Of a DNA stretch of 14,785 nt, positions 7,423 through 14,785 are shown one piece after another. Every line of letters begins with the position of its first letter. Positions within the stretch are counted from its first letter, which is position 1. The notes below the pieces were generated by a model. That model made no database searches. It was not told where the DNA came from and was given only the letters and a program-made list of their open reading frames with translations. The translations under genes and the position numbers were made by a program. The stretch is taken from assembly GCA_018667995.1 (NCBI GenBank), contig JABIQT010001038.1, forward strand, positions 1 to 14,785, read 5' to 3'. This DNA comes from Candidatus Latescibacterota bacterium. GTDB lineage: Bacteria > JAAXHH01 > JABIQT01.

Positions 7423-7506
7423 CGAGAGCTCTCCTCGCAGGGAGGCAAATATGTCAGATTTCAGGACTGTAACGCGGGCCAGCACGCAAGTCAACAGGAA
7501 TATCCT

Positions 7507-7535
7507 TTGACAGGTCCAACCACGATTTCTAACTT
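7507..7535 (+). promoter_or_regulatory. Candidate sigma-70 promoter for the VOC gene
   Basis: TTGACA (7507-7512) is followed after 17 bases by TAACTT (7530-7535). The -35 is perfect. The -10 keeps the important first T, second A and last T but is otherwise poor. The predicted leader is about 115 nt. Confidence 0.4.
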
Positions 7536-7658
7536 CCTGAAGCCTATTGGAATGGGCAAGATCAGACTCATTGAGAGCCCTGGCGTCATCGTTTCAACGA
7601 GCGGCGTTAGCCTTTCCAGCCAGAATCCTGAGATAGTGAGCCGTCATTGGAGTAAATT

Positions 7659-8117
7659 ATGCCCATTGTTGGTGCAGATCATACTTGTTACACCGTCAAA
7701 GACATGAATCGATCGCTGGCATTCTATCGTGATCTTCTTGGATTTGAGATTATCCACGAACGTCCCGAGGTAACCACCCAATACTTCCGGGAGATTATTG
7801 GATTCCCCGACAGTATCGTCCATGCGGTATTGTTATGTATTCCTGGTTCCGATCACAAGCTCGAACTGTTCCAGTATTTAAGACCGGTAGGCGTGGAGCA
7901 GGACCTCACTCCAAATAATCCAGGCAGCAGTCACGTTGCCTATCATGTGGATGATCTCGTCCCGATGTACGAGCAGCTAAAGAAGGCTGGCTGCACTTTC
8001 ATCAGTGAACCAGTCTTCCTGGATGAAGGGCCTAACAAGGGCGGTTGGGCACTTTACATGTACGACCCCGACGGAACCCCGATAGAACTGTTTCAGCTCC
8101 CCCCACGCAACGCATAA
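7659..8117 (+). CDS. VOC-superfamily protein (glyoxalase I / methylmalonyl-CoA epimerase fold)
   Basis: This 152-residue protein has two beta-alpha-beta-beta-beta modules, beginning VGADHTCYTVKDMNRSLAFY and ending in the typical DPDGTPIELFQ. The four expected metal ligands are all present: His8, Glu69, His92 and Glu143, so it should bind a divalent metal. Fold members include glyoxalase I, methylmalonyl-CoA epimerase, fosfomycin-resistance enzymes and extradiol dioxygenases. Its H-E-H-E set fits the first two classes best, but the reaction cannot be named from sequence. The ATG is supported by GGAG 6 nt upstream. It stands alone: its own promoter candidate is upstream and the suf operon begins with a separate promoter 77 bp downstream, without an obvious terminator between them. 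Confidence 0.8.
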   Translation: MPIVGADHTCYTVKDMNRSLAFYRDLLGFEIIHERPEVTTQYFREIIGFPDSIVHAVLLCIPGSDHKLELFQYLRPVGVEQDLTPNNPGSSHVAYHVDDLVPMYEQLKKAGCTFISEPVFLDEGPNKGGWALYMYDPDGTPIELFQLPPRNA

Positions 8118-8165
8118 ATCGCCCATCACCTCCCTCCATAAGCCCACCAACACGACCTCTTTACA

Positions 8166-8187
8166 AACCAGACAAAAAAGTCAGGAT
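8166..8187. promoter_or_regulatory. Upstream Rrf2-type operator (copy 1)
   Basis: CCAGAC (8168-8173), A6 spacer, GTCAGG (8180-8185): a palindrome of the form GAC-N6-GTC whose arms differ at one position. It shares 14 of 15 bases with copy 2 (8171-8185 against 8196-8210), centre-to-centre 25 bp. It sits just upstream of the -35 element of the suf promoter. Confidence 0.55.
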
Positions 8188-8190
8188 TAA

Positions 8191-8213
8191 ATCTTGACAA
8201 AAGAGTCAGGTAT
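8191..8213. promoter_or_regulatory. Promoter-overlapping Rrf2-type operator (copy 2)
   Basis: CTTGAC (8193-8198), AAAAGA spacer, GTCAGGTAT (8205-8213): the same GAC-N6-GTC palindrome, with one mismatch between six-base arms. It covers the -35 hexamer and most of the spacer of the suf promoter, so a bound repressor would block RNA polymerase. The layout and the outer AT-rich arms recall IscR type 1 sites. The binding factor is inferred to be the Rrf2 protein encoded just downstream. Confidence 0.6.
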
Positions 8214-8222
8214 ACCTAATAT
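8194..8222 (+). promoter_or_regulatory. Promoter of the rrf2-suf operon
   Basis: TTGACA (8194-8199), 17-base spacer, TAATAT (8217-8222): a perfect -35 and a -10 with five of six consensus bases. Transcription should start near 8229, giving a leader of only about 22 nt before the regulator's ATG. A TTG start at 8194, which would open a longer reading frame, is this -35 hexamer and is not a start codon. Confidence 0.8.
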
Positions 8223-8250
8223 GGACCGACTCGCTAAAGGAGAAGAGGTT

Positions 8251-8745
8251 ATGAAAGTCACAGCGCAGGAAGAATACGGCCTTCGTTGCATGCTACAGCT
8301 CGCCCGCAATTTTGGAAGAGAGCCACTCGTCAGTAGAATGATCTCCGAGCAGGAGGGTCTATCCATCGACTACGTGACAAAACTGCTGATGCTACTGCGT
8401 CGGGCCAATCTGGTCGAGAGTGTGAGAGGTACTAAAGGCGGTTATGCGCTATCGCGAGATCCCCACTCCATAACTATTGGTCAGGTCATTCAGTCCCTCA
8501 GTACAGAAGGACTCATTGTAACCAGTGCGGATAGTCATCACTGCAATCACTTTTCAGGACAGTTGGATGAGTGCGTACACCTTGAGGGGTGTGGAATCCG
8601 TCCGGTGTGGGTAACCCTTTCAAAGTATATATCTGGGCTTCTCGAACAGATTTCACTTGCCGACCTGATGGGTGAAGAGGTCGAAGTGATGGGGGTTTTT
8701 GAGCACGTAGCCAATGAGACAGAGGCTCTCGACAAGCAGATTTGA
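8251..8745 (+). CDS. Rrf2-family Fe-S-sensing transcriptional regulator (IscR/SufR-like)
   Basis: A 164-residue winged helix-turn-helix regulator. The N-terminus [14 protein letters not shown], the recognition region around 28-50 and the wing motif [12 protein letters not shown] (58-69) are typical Rrf2. Three cysteines, Cys98, Cys108 and Cys114, lie in the cluster-binding loop, with Glu8 at the place where NsrR uses Asp8 as an extra ligand. The first cysteine gap is nine residues rather than the five of IscR. The start is the ATG at 8251, because AAAGGAG (8236-8242) precedes it and longer frames begin inside the promoter. It heads the suf operon and should repress it when carrying a cluster, relieving repression when clusters are scarce. 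That role is by family and position; NO or redox sensing is an alternative. Confidence 0.88.
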   Translation: MKVTAQEEYGLRCMLQLARNFGREPLVSRMISEQEGLSIDYVTKLLMLLRRANLVESVRGTKGGYALSRDPHSITIGQVIQSLSTEGLIVTSADSHHCNHFSGQLDECVHLEGCGIRPVWVTLSKYISGLLEQISLADLMGEEVEVMGVFEHVANETEALDKQI

Positions 8746-8755
8746 GCTACCGAAC

Positions 8756-8763
8756 AAAGGAGG
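8756..8763 (+). promoter_or_regulatory. Ribosome-binding site deciding the sufB start
   Basis: AAAGGAGG lies 4 nt before the ATG at 8768. It fixes the sufB start there rather than at an in-frame ATG (8714) inside the regulator gene, which has no such site. Confidence 0.8.
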
Positions 8764-8767
8764 CAAG

Positions 8768-10201
8768 ATGGATTCGGTCGAGCAACTAGCGGAACAGGAA
8801 TATAAGTGGGGTTTTACCACTGATATCGAAACGGACACCATACCTCGAGGTTTGACCGAGGAAACCGTTCGTATCATCTCGGCAAAAAAGAATGAGCCTG
8901 AATTCATGCTTGAGTGGCGTTTGAAGGCCTACAAGCATTGGCTGACTCTGAAGAATCCTGAATGGGCGTACTTGGACTATCCGCCCATAGATTATCAGGA
9001 TATCATCTACTATGCAGCTCCCTCCAATACCCCTTTGTACAACAGCTTGGACGAGGTCGATCCTGAACTGCTGGAAACATACGAGAAGCTTGGAATACCT
9101 CTCGAAGAGCAGAAAATGCTTGCGGGCGTGGCCGTGGATGCCGTCTTCGATAGCGTATCGGTGGCGACCACATTTCGTGAAGAACTGAAAAAACAAGGTA
9201 TCATTTTTTCTTCTTTTTCTGAAGCAGCCCAGGAACATCCCGATCTCATCGAGAAATACCTGGGATCGGTTGTACCTTACCGGGACAACTTCTTCGCAGC
9301 ACTGAATGCAGCGGTGTTCAGTGACGGCTCATTCGTATACATCCCTCCGGGCGTACGGTGCCCCATGGAGCTATCGACCTACTTCCGAATCAATGCCGTG
9401 GATACCGGTCAGTTTGAGCGCACATTGATCGTAGCCGATGAAGGCGCGTATGTCAGTTACCTCGAGGGTTGCACTGCGCCCATGCGAGACAAGAATCAAC
9501 TGCATGCAGCGGTCGTGGAGTTAGTAGCCCACAAAGACGCCCAGATCAAGTATTCCACGGTGCAGAATTGGTACCCAGGTGATAAAGAAGGAAAGGGGGG
9601 TATCTACAATTTCGTGACCAAGAGGGGCTTATGTGAGGGGCAGAATTCAAAGATCTCCTGGACACAAGTAGAGACAGGATCGGCCATCACCTGGAAATAC
9701 CCCAGCTGTATTCTGAAGGGGGATCGGTCCATAGGCGAATTCTATTCCGTAGCGCTCACCAACAACCATCAGGTCGCGGACACGGGAACCAAAATGATCC
9801 ATGTAGGCAAGGATACCAAGAGCACCATTGTCTCTAAGGGTATCTCGGCCGGCGTGGGGCAGAATATCTATCGCGGCCTGGTGAACGTATTGAAGAAAGC
9901 GGACGGCGCACGAAACTATACCCAGTGCGATTCCATGCTGATCGGCGACCGATGTGGTGCCCATACATTTCCATATATTGATGTATCCAACAGCACCGCA
10001 AATGTGGAACATGAAGCCTCGACCGCACGAATCAGCGAAGACCAGTTATTCTACTGCAAGACCCGGGGAATATCGACAGAGGATGCTATCTCAATGATTA
10101 TAAATGGCTTCTGCAAAGAGGTATTTCAGGAGTTGCCTATGGAGTTTGCTGTGGAAGCCAAAAAACTGCTGGGGATCAGCCTTGAGGGTAGTGTCGGATA
10201 G
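8768..10201 (+). CDS. sufB: Fe-S cluster assembly scaffold SufB
   Basis: SufB (477 residues from the chosen ATG) forms the SufBC2D scaffold on which Fe-S clusters are built in the cytoplasm. It contains the right-handed beta-helix core seen in SufB/SufD and a well conserved C-terminus. [21 protein letters not shown] holds Cys387 and Cys396; Cys396 is in the position of E. coli Cys405, which accepts sulfur and forms the nascent cluster site. VEHEAS places His415 and Glu416 at the positions of E. coli His433/Glu434. GEDQLFYC is represented by SEDQLFYC. The gene follows the regulator by 22 bp and is part of one suf transcript. Length is typical of non-proteobacterial SufB. Confidence 0.97.
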   Translation: MDSVEQLAEQEYKWGFTTDIETDTIPRGLTEETVRIISAKKNEPEFMLEWRLKAYKHWLTLKNPEWAYLDYPPIDYQDIIYYAAPSNTPLYNSLDEVDPELLETYEKLGIPLEEQKMLAGVAVDAVFDSVSVATTFREELKKQGIIFSSFSEAAQEHPDLIEKYLGSVVPYRDNFFAALNAAVFSDGSFVYIPPGVRCPMELSTYFRINAVDTGQFERTLIVADEGAYVSYLEGCTAPMRDKNQLHAAVVELVAHKDAQIKYSTVQNWYPGDKEGKGGIYNFVTKRGLCEGQNSKISWTQVETGSAITWKYPSCILKGDRSIGEFYSVALTNNHQVADTGTKMIHVGKDTKSTIVSKGISAGVGQNIYRGLVNVLKKADGARNYTQCDSMLIGDRCGAHTFPYIDVSNSTANVEHEASTARISEDQLFYCKTRGISTEDAISMIINGFCKEVFQELPMEFAVEAKKLLGISLEGSVG

Positions 10202-10298
10202 CTCGTCACAGGCAACCCCAATCGCTGTGAATTCCGTCCCGAGGATCATACCAGGGGCGATCTTATGACAAGATTCAACGAGGAGAAAAAACAACATC

Positions 10299-11063
10299 AT
10301 GGCATTGCTCGAAATCAAAAATCTACACGGGGGAATTCGGGATCTTGAGATCCTGAAGGGTATTGACCTTTCAATCAATGAAGGAGAGGTCCATGCGATC
10401 ATGGGGCCCAACGGATCCGGCAAGAGCACACTTAGCAAAGTACTGTCCGGGCATGAGGAATACGCACCGACTTCCGGCGAGGTGATCTACAAGGGCCAGG
10501 ACCTTCTGGACATGACGCCCGAAGATCGAGCCAAGGAAGGCGTCTTCCTGGCATTCCAGTATCCGGTTGAAATACCGGGTGTAAGCAATGCTTATTTCCT
10601 TCGCACAGCTATCAACGAACGCCGTGTTTACGATGGCAAAGAAGAGATGTCAGCTGGAGATTTTCTACGCCATATGCGGGCCAAGATGAAACTGGTCGAC
10701 ATGGATGAGGCTCTGGCAAACCGTCCCGTAAATGAGGACTTTTCGGGCGGCGAGAAGAAACGCAACGAGATTTTTCATATGGCGGTACTTGAACCCACAT
10801 TGTCTATTCTCGACGAGACCGACTCCGGGCTGGATATCGATGCCCTGAAGGTCGTCTCATACGGAATCAATCAACAGCGTTCCGAGAAGAACGCCATGAT
10901 CGTGATTACCCATTATCAGCGGTTACTTGATTACGTGGTACCGGACTTTGTACATGTCATGTTCGAGGGGCGAATCGTAAAGTCCGGCACCAAAGAACTG
11001 GCACTGGAACTGGAAGAACGAGGATATGACTGGATACGTGAAGAAACTACAGCCGCAGGTTAA
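10299..11063 (+). CDS. sufC: Fe-S assembly ATPase SufC
   Basis: This 254-residue ABC-type ATPase is soluble and drives conformational change in the SufBC2D scaffold. It has Walker A GPNGSGKST (36-44), the SufC-specific signature SGGEKKRNE starting at 149, Walker B SILDETDSGLDIDALK with Asp172 and Glu173, and an H-loop histidine in VITHYQRLL. AGGAG at 10281-10285 is 13 nt before the ATG, a rather wide spacing. The 97-bp gap after sufB is the longest inside the suf operon. I see no promoter or terminator in it. Confidence 0.97.
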   Translation: MALLEIKNLHGGIRDLEILKGIDLSINEGEVHAIMGPNGSGKSTLSKVLSGHEEYAPTSGEVIYKGQDLLDMTPEDRAKEGVFLAFQYPVEIPGVSNAYFLRTAINERRVYDGKEEMSAGDFLRHMRAKMKLVDMDEALANRPVNEDFSGGEKKRNEIFHMAVLEPTLSILDETDSGLDIDALKVVSYGINQQRSEKNAMIVITHYQRLLDYVVPDFVHVMFEGRIVKSGTKELALELEERGYDWIREETTAAG

Positions 11064-11087
11064 TTCCCGAAAGAAAGAGCTAAGATA

Positions 11088-12455
11088 ATGACTCAGGTAT
11101 CAGAGCACATAGCGAACAGTGATGAACGGTATGTGACCTATCGAACAGATTACGAAGAATTGAAGAAAGCACAGGCGCCTCTTTGGCTCCATCAGCTACG
11201 CAAGCGTGCGATGACCAGCTTTGGGAATCTCGGTTTACCCATTACCAGAGAGATGGATTTTCCCGAGCGCGAGGATTGGATGTTCACGAATCTCGCCCCC
11301 ATAGCCAAAATCCCATTCACGAGGGAGTACGAATCCTCGGCCACTGATGTGAGTAGCGAGGACATTGCTCCCTATACCTACGGCGACGACTCATGGACTG
11401 AGCTGGTTTTCGTGAATGGATGCTATTCGGAGTCTCTTTCACGCAGGCCCGTGCAGGGGCCGGGAATACGCGTGGAGACCCTTGCCGAAGCGGTAAATGG
11501 AGACTCTGAGCTGCTACAGACACACCTTGCCCACCATGCAGAATTCGAATCAACCGGTCTGAGCGCGTTGAATACGGCTTTCCTGGATCAGGGAGTTCTT
11601 GTACACGTTCAAGCAGGCAAGCTCACGGAACATCCAATCCACATCATACACGTTTCTGTCGACCGCGGAACACCCACCGTGTCACATCCAAGAATCCTTG
11701 TGGTCGCGGATCAGGATTCTGCCGTCACTGTGGTCGAAAGTTATTTCAGTCTGACTGACCATCAATATTACAACAATTGTGTGACCGAGTTGGTAACAGG
11801 GCGTGCGGCTACTATCGATCACTACAGGATCAACCGTGAGAGCCTTGCGAGCTACCACACCTCCATGACCAAGGCCGAGCAACACGACGACAGTAACATC
11901 TCTACGTTCAACATGTGCATGGGAGGTGCGTTGACTCGAAACGACACCCATGCGCATTTGAACGGCGAGCATATCGTCACCAGAATGAACGGCATTTACA
12001 TCGTCAACGGCTCGCAGCATGTAGACAATCACACAGTCATGGATCATGCCAAGCCAAACTGCAACAGTTATGAGGTGTACAAGGGTATTCTAGATGGCAA
12101 TGCGCACGGAGTCTTCAACGGGAAGGTCTTCGTACGACAGGACGCCCAGGAGACGGACGCCAAGCAGCTCAATAAGAATCTTCTACTCTCACCCAATGCC
12201 TCTGTAGACACAAAACCGCAGCTGGAGATCTTTGCAGACCAAGTTAAGTGTACCCATGGCGCTACGGTGGGACAGCTGGACGAAGATCAGATTTTCTATG
12301 GCATTACTCGCGGTATGTCGCGCGCTGTGGCCTGCCAGCTGCTGACATACGGCTTTGCCGCTGATCTCGTGCGGCGACTGAAAGTTGAGGCCATTCGCGA
12401 ACGCCTGGATACCTTGTTTGAGAATACCATTAAGGGACGCACAGACGAAGTATAA
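11088..12455 (+). CDS. sufD: Fe-S assembly scaffold SufD
   Basis: SufD (455 residues) is the SufB homologue that completes the SufBC2D complex and supports iron delivery. The N-terminal helical part contains LPITREMDFPEREDW, common to SufD proteins, then the beta-helix core. The C-terminal motif VKCTHGATVGQLDEDQIFY carries Cys388 and His390, equivalent to E. coli Cys358 and His360; His360 is needed for assembly at the SufB-SufD interface. GITRGMSRAVACQLL follows. The start ATG lies 24 bp after sufC, with a weak purine-rich ribosome-binding region, suggesting partial translational coupling. Confidence 0.95.
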   Translation: MTQVSEHIANSDERYVTYRTDYEELKKAQAPLWLHQLRKRAMTSFGNLGLPITREMDFPEREDWMFTNLAPIAKIPFTREYESSATDVSSEDIAPYTYGDDSWTELVFVNGCYSESLSRRPVQGPGIRVETLAEAVNGDSELLQTHLAHHAEFESTGLSALNTAFLDQGVLVHVQAGKLTEHPIHIIHVSVDRGTPTVSHPRILVVADQDSAVTVVESYFSLTDHQYYNNCVTELVTGRAATIDHYRINRESLASYHTSMTKAEQHDDSNISTFNMCMGGALTRNDTHAHLNGEHIVTRMNGIYIVNGSQHVDNHTVMDHAKPNCNSYEVYKGILDGNAHGVFNGKVFVRQDAQETDAKQLNKNLLLSPNASVDTKPQLEIFADQVKCTHGATVGQLDEDQIFYGITRGMSRAVACQLLTYGFAADLVRRLKVEAIRERLDTLFENTIKGRTDEV

Positions 12456-12502
12456 TTCAGAGGAATCGCGACAGGATACCGTAACAGCATAGGAGTGCAG
12501 AG

Positions 12503-12814
12503 ATGGATAATACGGCAGTTATAGAGAATATCACTGAGGTACTGAAGACGGTTTTTGATCCAGAAATCCCAGTCAATATTTACGAAATGGGACTGATCTA
12601 CGATATTAAGATCGAGCCCACGGGAGAGACTGATATCAAAATGACCCTTACGTCTCCCAACTGTCCGGCCGCACAGTCTCTTCCCGCTGAAGTAGAGGAA
12701 AAAGTGAAGGCAGTCGAGGGTGTGACCGACGCAACCATAGAGATAGTCTGGGAACCGACCTGGAATATGGAAATGATGTCTGAAGAGGCCAAACTTACGC
12801 TTGGCTTGGATTAA
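12503..12814 (+). CDS. sufT: SufT / MIP18-family (DUF59) Fe-S maturation factor
   Basis: A small single-domain protein of 103 residues. It shows the family hallmarks DPEIPVNIYEMGLIYDI (19-35) and MTLTSPNCPAAQSLP (47-61), with the conserved Cys54, and the C-terminal WEPTWNMEMMSEEAK. Bacterial SufT and eukaryotic Cia2/MIP18 help deliver or mature Fe-S clusters. Here it is embedded between sufD and sufS. AGGAG is 7 nt before the ATG, and only 16 bp separate it from sufS. The paaD branch of the same fold is unlikely given this context. Confidence 0.9.
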   Translation: MDNTAVIENITEVLKTVFDPEIPVNIYEMGLIYDIKIEPTGETDIKMTLTSPNCPAAQSLPAEVEEKVKAVEGVTDATIEIVWEPTWNMEMMSEEAKLTLGLD

Positions 12815-12830
12815 CACGAAGGCGGAATCA

Positions 12831-14114
12831 ATGAGCGAAATTGTAATGATGCCGCGTCAGACGGATGCTGAAATCCTATCCGTCTATGACGAACAGGCAC
12901 AGAAAATCAGAGATGACTTCCCCATACTATGCCGAGAGGTACATCACAAGCCATTAGTATATCTCGATAATGCGGCCACATCTCAGAAGCCGCAAGTAGT
13001 GCTGGATGCGCTAAACGACTACTACGTACGATACAACGCCAATGTCCATCGGGGCATTCACACGCTCAGTGAAGAGGCCACCAATGCCTATGAGGATTCC
13101 AGGGTCAAAGTGGCGCGCTTCATCAATGCTCCCGATCCCCACACGTTGATTTTCGTTCGTAGTACGACAGAGGCTGTCAATCTGGTCGCGCAGGCGTGGG
13201 GTCGTGCCCACCTGCACAAAGGCCATGAGATACTGCTCTCCGTGATGGAACATCACAGCAATCTTGTGCCCTGGCAGATTCTGGCGAATCAGGTTGGGGC
13301 CAAGCTCCGCTTTCTCGATGTCCGCGAGGACGGTTCACTAAAGCTCGAAGACTTGAGCGTAAAACTGACCGAGCGAACCAAAATGGTCGCACTTACGCAT
13401 ATGTCCAACATGCTAGGGACTGTGAACCCCATCAAGGAAATAGCCATGGCCGCGCACAACGTGGGCGCAATGATGTTCGTCGATGCGGCGCAGAGCGTGC
13501 CTCATATGGCCGTGGACGTTCAGGCCCTCGAGTGCGACTTTTTGGCCTTCTCGGGACATAAAATGTGTGGTCCGACAGGTATCGGCGGGCTCTGGGGTCG
13601 GAGAAGCATCCTGGAATCCATGGAGCCCTTCATGGGCGGTGGATCCATGATAGGTGAAGTTCATCTGGACTACTCAACGTGGGCAGACATACCGGAGAAA
13701 TTCGAGGCAGGCACGCCAAACATCGCACATGCTATCGTATTCGGCGTCGCAGCAGAATACCTCAGTGGTATCGGAATGGATCACATTAGAGCACACGAAG
13801 AAGCGTTGACCTTGTATCTCATCGAACGGCTACAGGAAATCGACGGACTTACCATATATGGATCTGCTCCGGGTCGCGGTGCCGCGGTATCCTTCAATCT
13901 TGACGACGTACATCCGAGCGACTTGGCGATTATTCTCGATCGAGAGGGAATAGCCATCCGTTCAGGGCACCACTGCACCCAGCCACTGCATCGAGCGATG
14001 AACATCAAATACGGTTCGTCAGCACGGGCCAGCCTTTACATTTACAACACCATCGATGAAGTCGACAAACTGGCCGCCGGAATACAGAAGGCTCGGCGCT
14101 TTTTCGGTACTTGA
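12831..14114 (+). CDS. sufS: Cysteine desulfurase SufS (group II)
   Basis: This PLP enzyme (427 residues) removes sulfur from L-cysteine, leaving a protein persulfide that feeds SufB. It shows YLDNAATSQKP near the N-terminus, VMEHHSNLVPW with the PLP-stacking His, FSGHKMCGPTG with the Schiff-base Lys244, and RSGHHCTQPLH with the catalytic Cys382 in the short loop of group II enzymes. The start is the ATG at 12831, preceded by GAAGGCGG. A TTG at 12801 would lie inside sufT. About 20 residues precede the usual SufS beginning, as a mildly extended N-terminus. It is the last gene of the operon; SufE or SufU, its usual sulfur acceptor, is not encoded next to it. Confidence 0.96.
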   Translation: MSEIVMMPRQTDAEILSVYDEQAQKIRDDFPILCREVHHKPLVYLDNAATSQKPQVVLDALNDYYVRYNANVHRGIHTLSEEATNAYEDSRVKVARFINAPDPHTLIFVRSTTEAVNLVAQAWGRAHLHKGHEILLSVMEHHSNLVPWQILANQVGAKLRFLDVREDGSLKLEDLSVKLTERTKMVALTHMSNMLGTVNPIKEIAMAAHNVGAMMFVDAAQSVPHMAVDVQALECDFLAFSGHKMCGPTGIGGLWGRRSILESMEPFMGGGSMIGEVHLDYSTWADIPEKFEAGTPNIAHAIVFGVAAEYLSGIGMDHIRAHEEALTLYLIERLQEIDGLTIYGSAPGRGAAVSFNLDDVHPSDLAIILDREGIAIRSGHHCTQPLHRAMNIKYGSSARASLYIYNTIDEVDKLAAGIQKARRFFGT

Positions 14115-14126
14115 TATCCGGTGCCC

Positions 14127-14785
14127 CTAGACCCCGTACATACGGACAGCATATATTGTCAAAGCGACTGTCAGTACACTGAAAACGGTAGATAGGAATA
14201 CCGCGGTTGCGGCGAACTCCGGCTTGTTTTTGAGCTCCATGGCGATAAGGACAGTGTTGATCGCGGTCGGATAACTCGTGGATACAACAAGGATAGAGGC
14301 CAGTGGAGTTGGTATCTCCAGCCATAGCACCAATCCCAGCCCAATAACAGGTGACACGATCAGTCGGCAGAATACCGATGCCAGTCCGTCGGACAGGGCA
14401 TTGCCAATTCTGGTCTTTCCCAGCTGAAACCCCAGGGTCACAAGTGCCATTGGAATCAACGCCTGAGCCAGATACTCTATAGGTAACCAGATAAACCCCG
14501 GTACCTGAATCTCAAATACCCGTATACCCCAGCCAAACAGAATTGCATACATTAGGGGCATCCTCAGCGTCTTCCGCAGGGACTCCCTCCAAGTATTGCG
14601 GCCTGATGTGATCAGCAGCAATCCTACCGTGAAGTTCAGCACATTCTGAACGACCAGTACGATAGCCTGGACGGGAAGCCCCAACCCGGGAAAGGCGAGG
14701 CCACTCACTGGAAACCCATAATTGCCGCTATTGTAGAACATCACAGACAAGTTGAAGGCCCGTGATAGCTCTCTGTCGTGCCTCA
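14127..14785 (-). CDS. AEC-family transporter (auxin efflux carrier type), 5' end outside window
   Basis: The frame is open from the right edge and stops with TAG at 14127-14129, giving about 218 C-terminal residues of a protein usually near 300. It contains MFYNSGNYGFPVSGLAF, the family's conserved N-S/T-G-x-x-G-x-P turn, then about six hydrophobic membrane-spanning segments separated by short loops. Such carriers sit in the inner membrane and export or import small organic acids; the substrate cannot be told. TTG or ATG codons near 14741-14750 are internal to the conserved motif, so the true start lies beyond the edge. It converges on sufS with only 12 bp between the stop codons. Confidence 0.88.
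   Translation of the reverse strand, partial: RHDRELSRAFNLSVMFYNSGNYGFPVSGLAFPGLGLPVQAIVLVVQNVLNFTVGLLLITSGRNTWRESLRKTLRMPLMYAILFGWGIRVFEIQVPGFIWLPIEYLAQALIPMALVTLGFQLGKTRIGNALSDGLASVFCRLIVSPVIGLGLVLWLEIPTPLASILVVSTSYPTAINTVLIAMELKNKPEFAATAVFLSTVFSVLTVALTIYAVRMYGV

Larger units (their letters stand above)
7236..7658. other. Divergent 423-bp intergenic region
   Basis: No convincing gene lies here. The only open frame (from TTG 7507) overlaps the VOC gene out of frame, has no ribosome-binding site and a composition unlike protein. The region holds the leader of the leftward BNR gene, a cluster of inverted repeats at 7380-7437, and a promoter candidate for the rightward VOC gene at 7507-7535. 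Confidence 0.6.

Noticed and set aside
7507-7707. 66-codon plus-strand open frame upstream of the VOC gene
   Set aside because: Its TTG 'start' is a -35 hexamer, it lacks a ribosome-binding site, and it overlaps the clearly coding VOC gene in another frame.
8194-8250. N-terminal extension of the Rrf2 regulator from TTG 8194
   Set aside because: This stretch is the promoter and operator. The family N-terminus begins at ATG 8251 behind a strong ribosome-binding site.
10202-10298. Possible small gene or promoter between sufB and sufC
   Set aside because: The short frame from ATG 10265 overlaps sufC out of frame and has no ribosome-binding site. No promoter hexamers with proper spacing are visible.
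14100-14140. Bidirectional terminator between convergent sufS and the AEC transporter
   Set aside because: The 12-bp gap and flanks show no convincing stem followed by a T-run on either strand.
1-14785. Mobile element, CRISPR, toxin-antitoxin or defence system
   Set aside because: No transposase, integrase, repeat-spacer array, tRNA-linked attachment site or defence-type gene is visible on either strand. All genes belong to housekeeping or metabolic families.

Overview
The window is ordinary bacterial chromosome, gene-dense, of middling GC content, with no sign of a phage, insertion sequence, plasmid or CRISPR array. The short primary sigma factor has no region 1.1. That feature, together with an Rrf2-sufBCD-sufT-sufS cluster and an unsecreted BNR/Asp-box protein beside a short-chain dehydrogenase, makes me lean towards an uncultured member of the FCB group (Latescibacterota, Gemmatimonadota or Marinimicrobia-like). 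This is inference from protein flavour, not a placement.

Left block, minus strand (1-3909). Reading in the direction of transcription, it holds a xylulokinase-type sugar kinase (xylB), the two subunits of succinyl-CoA synthetase (sucC, sucD), and then, from its own near-consensus promoter, the beginning of a gene that resembles the DUF177/YceD family and runs off the left edge. xylB is preceded by a GC-rich foldable stretch that ends in a U-tract about 15 nt before its start codon. This is either the terminator of the upstream sigma-factor gene or an attenuator for xylB-sucCD.

Middle block, minus strand (4058-7235). This contains the primary sigma factor with an excellent promoter (TTGACG-17-TATAGT). 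Further upstream are an FabG-like short-chain dehydrogenase, which has lost the classical Tyr and Lys of its active site, and a five-Asp-box beta-propeller of sialidase type. The last two are probably co-transcribed and may serve carbohydrate or glycoside breakdown. A 423-base divergent gap (7236-7658) follows. It holds a three-armed inverted repeat able to form either of two exclusive hairpins, and a likely promoter for the gene to its right.

Right block, plus strand (7659-14114). It begins with a stand-alone VOC/glyoxalase-fold enzyme. Then comes a complete SUF iron-sulfur cluster operon in the order rrf2 - sufB - sufC - sufD - sufT (MIP18/DUF59) - sufS. The operon starts from a textbook promoter (TTGACA-17-TAATAT) overlaid by two tandem copies of a GAC-N6-GTC palindrome 25 bp apart, the expected kind of operator for the Fe-S-sensing Rrf2 regulator encoded first. 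SufS and SufB/SufD carry their expected catalytic residues. No sufE or sufU sulfur-shuttle gene is present in the window. A convergent, 5'-truncated AEC-family transporter closes the window.

I did not find a clearly new system. The most useful leads are the tandem Rrf2 operator with the unusual cysteine spacing of its regulator, the foldable leader before xylB, the switch-like repeat in the 7.4 kb gap, and the active-site-altered dehydrogenase paired with a sialidase-like propeller.
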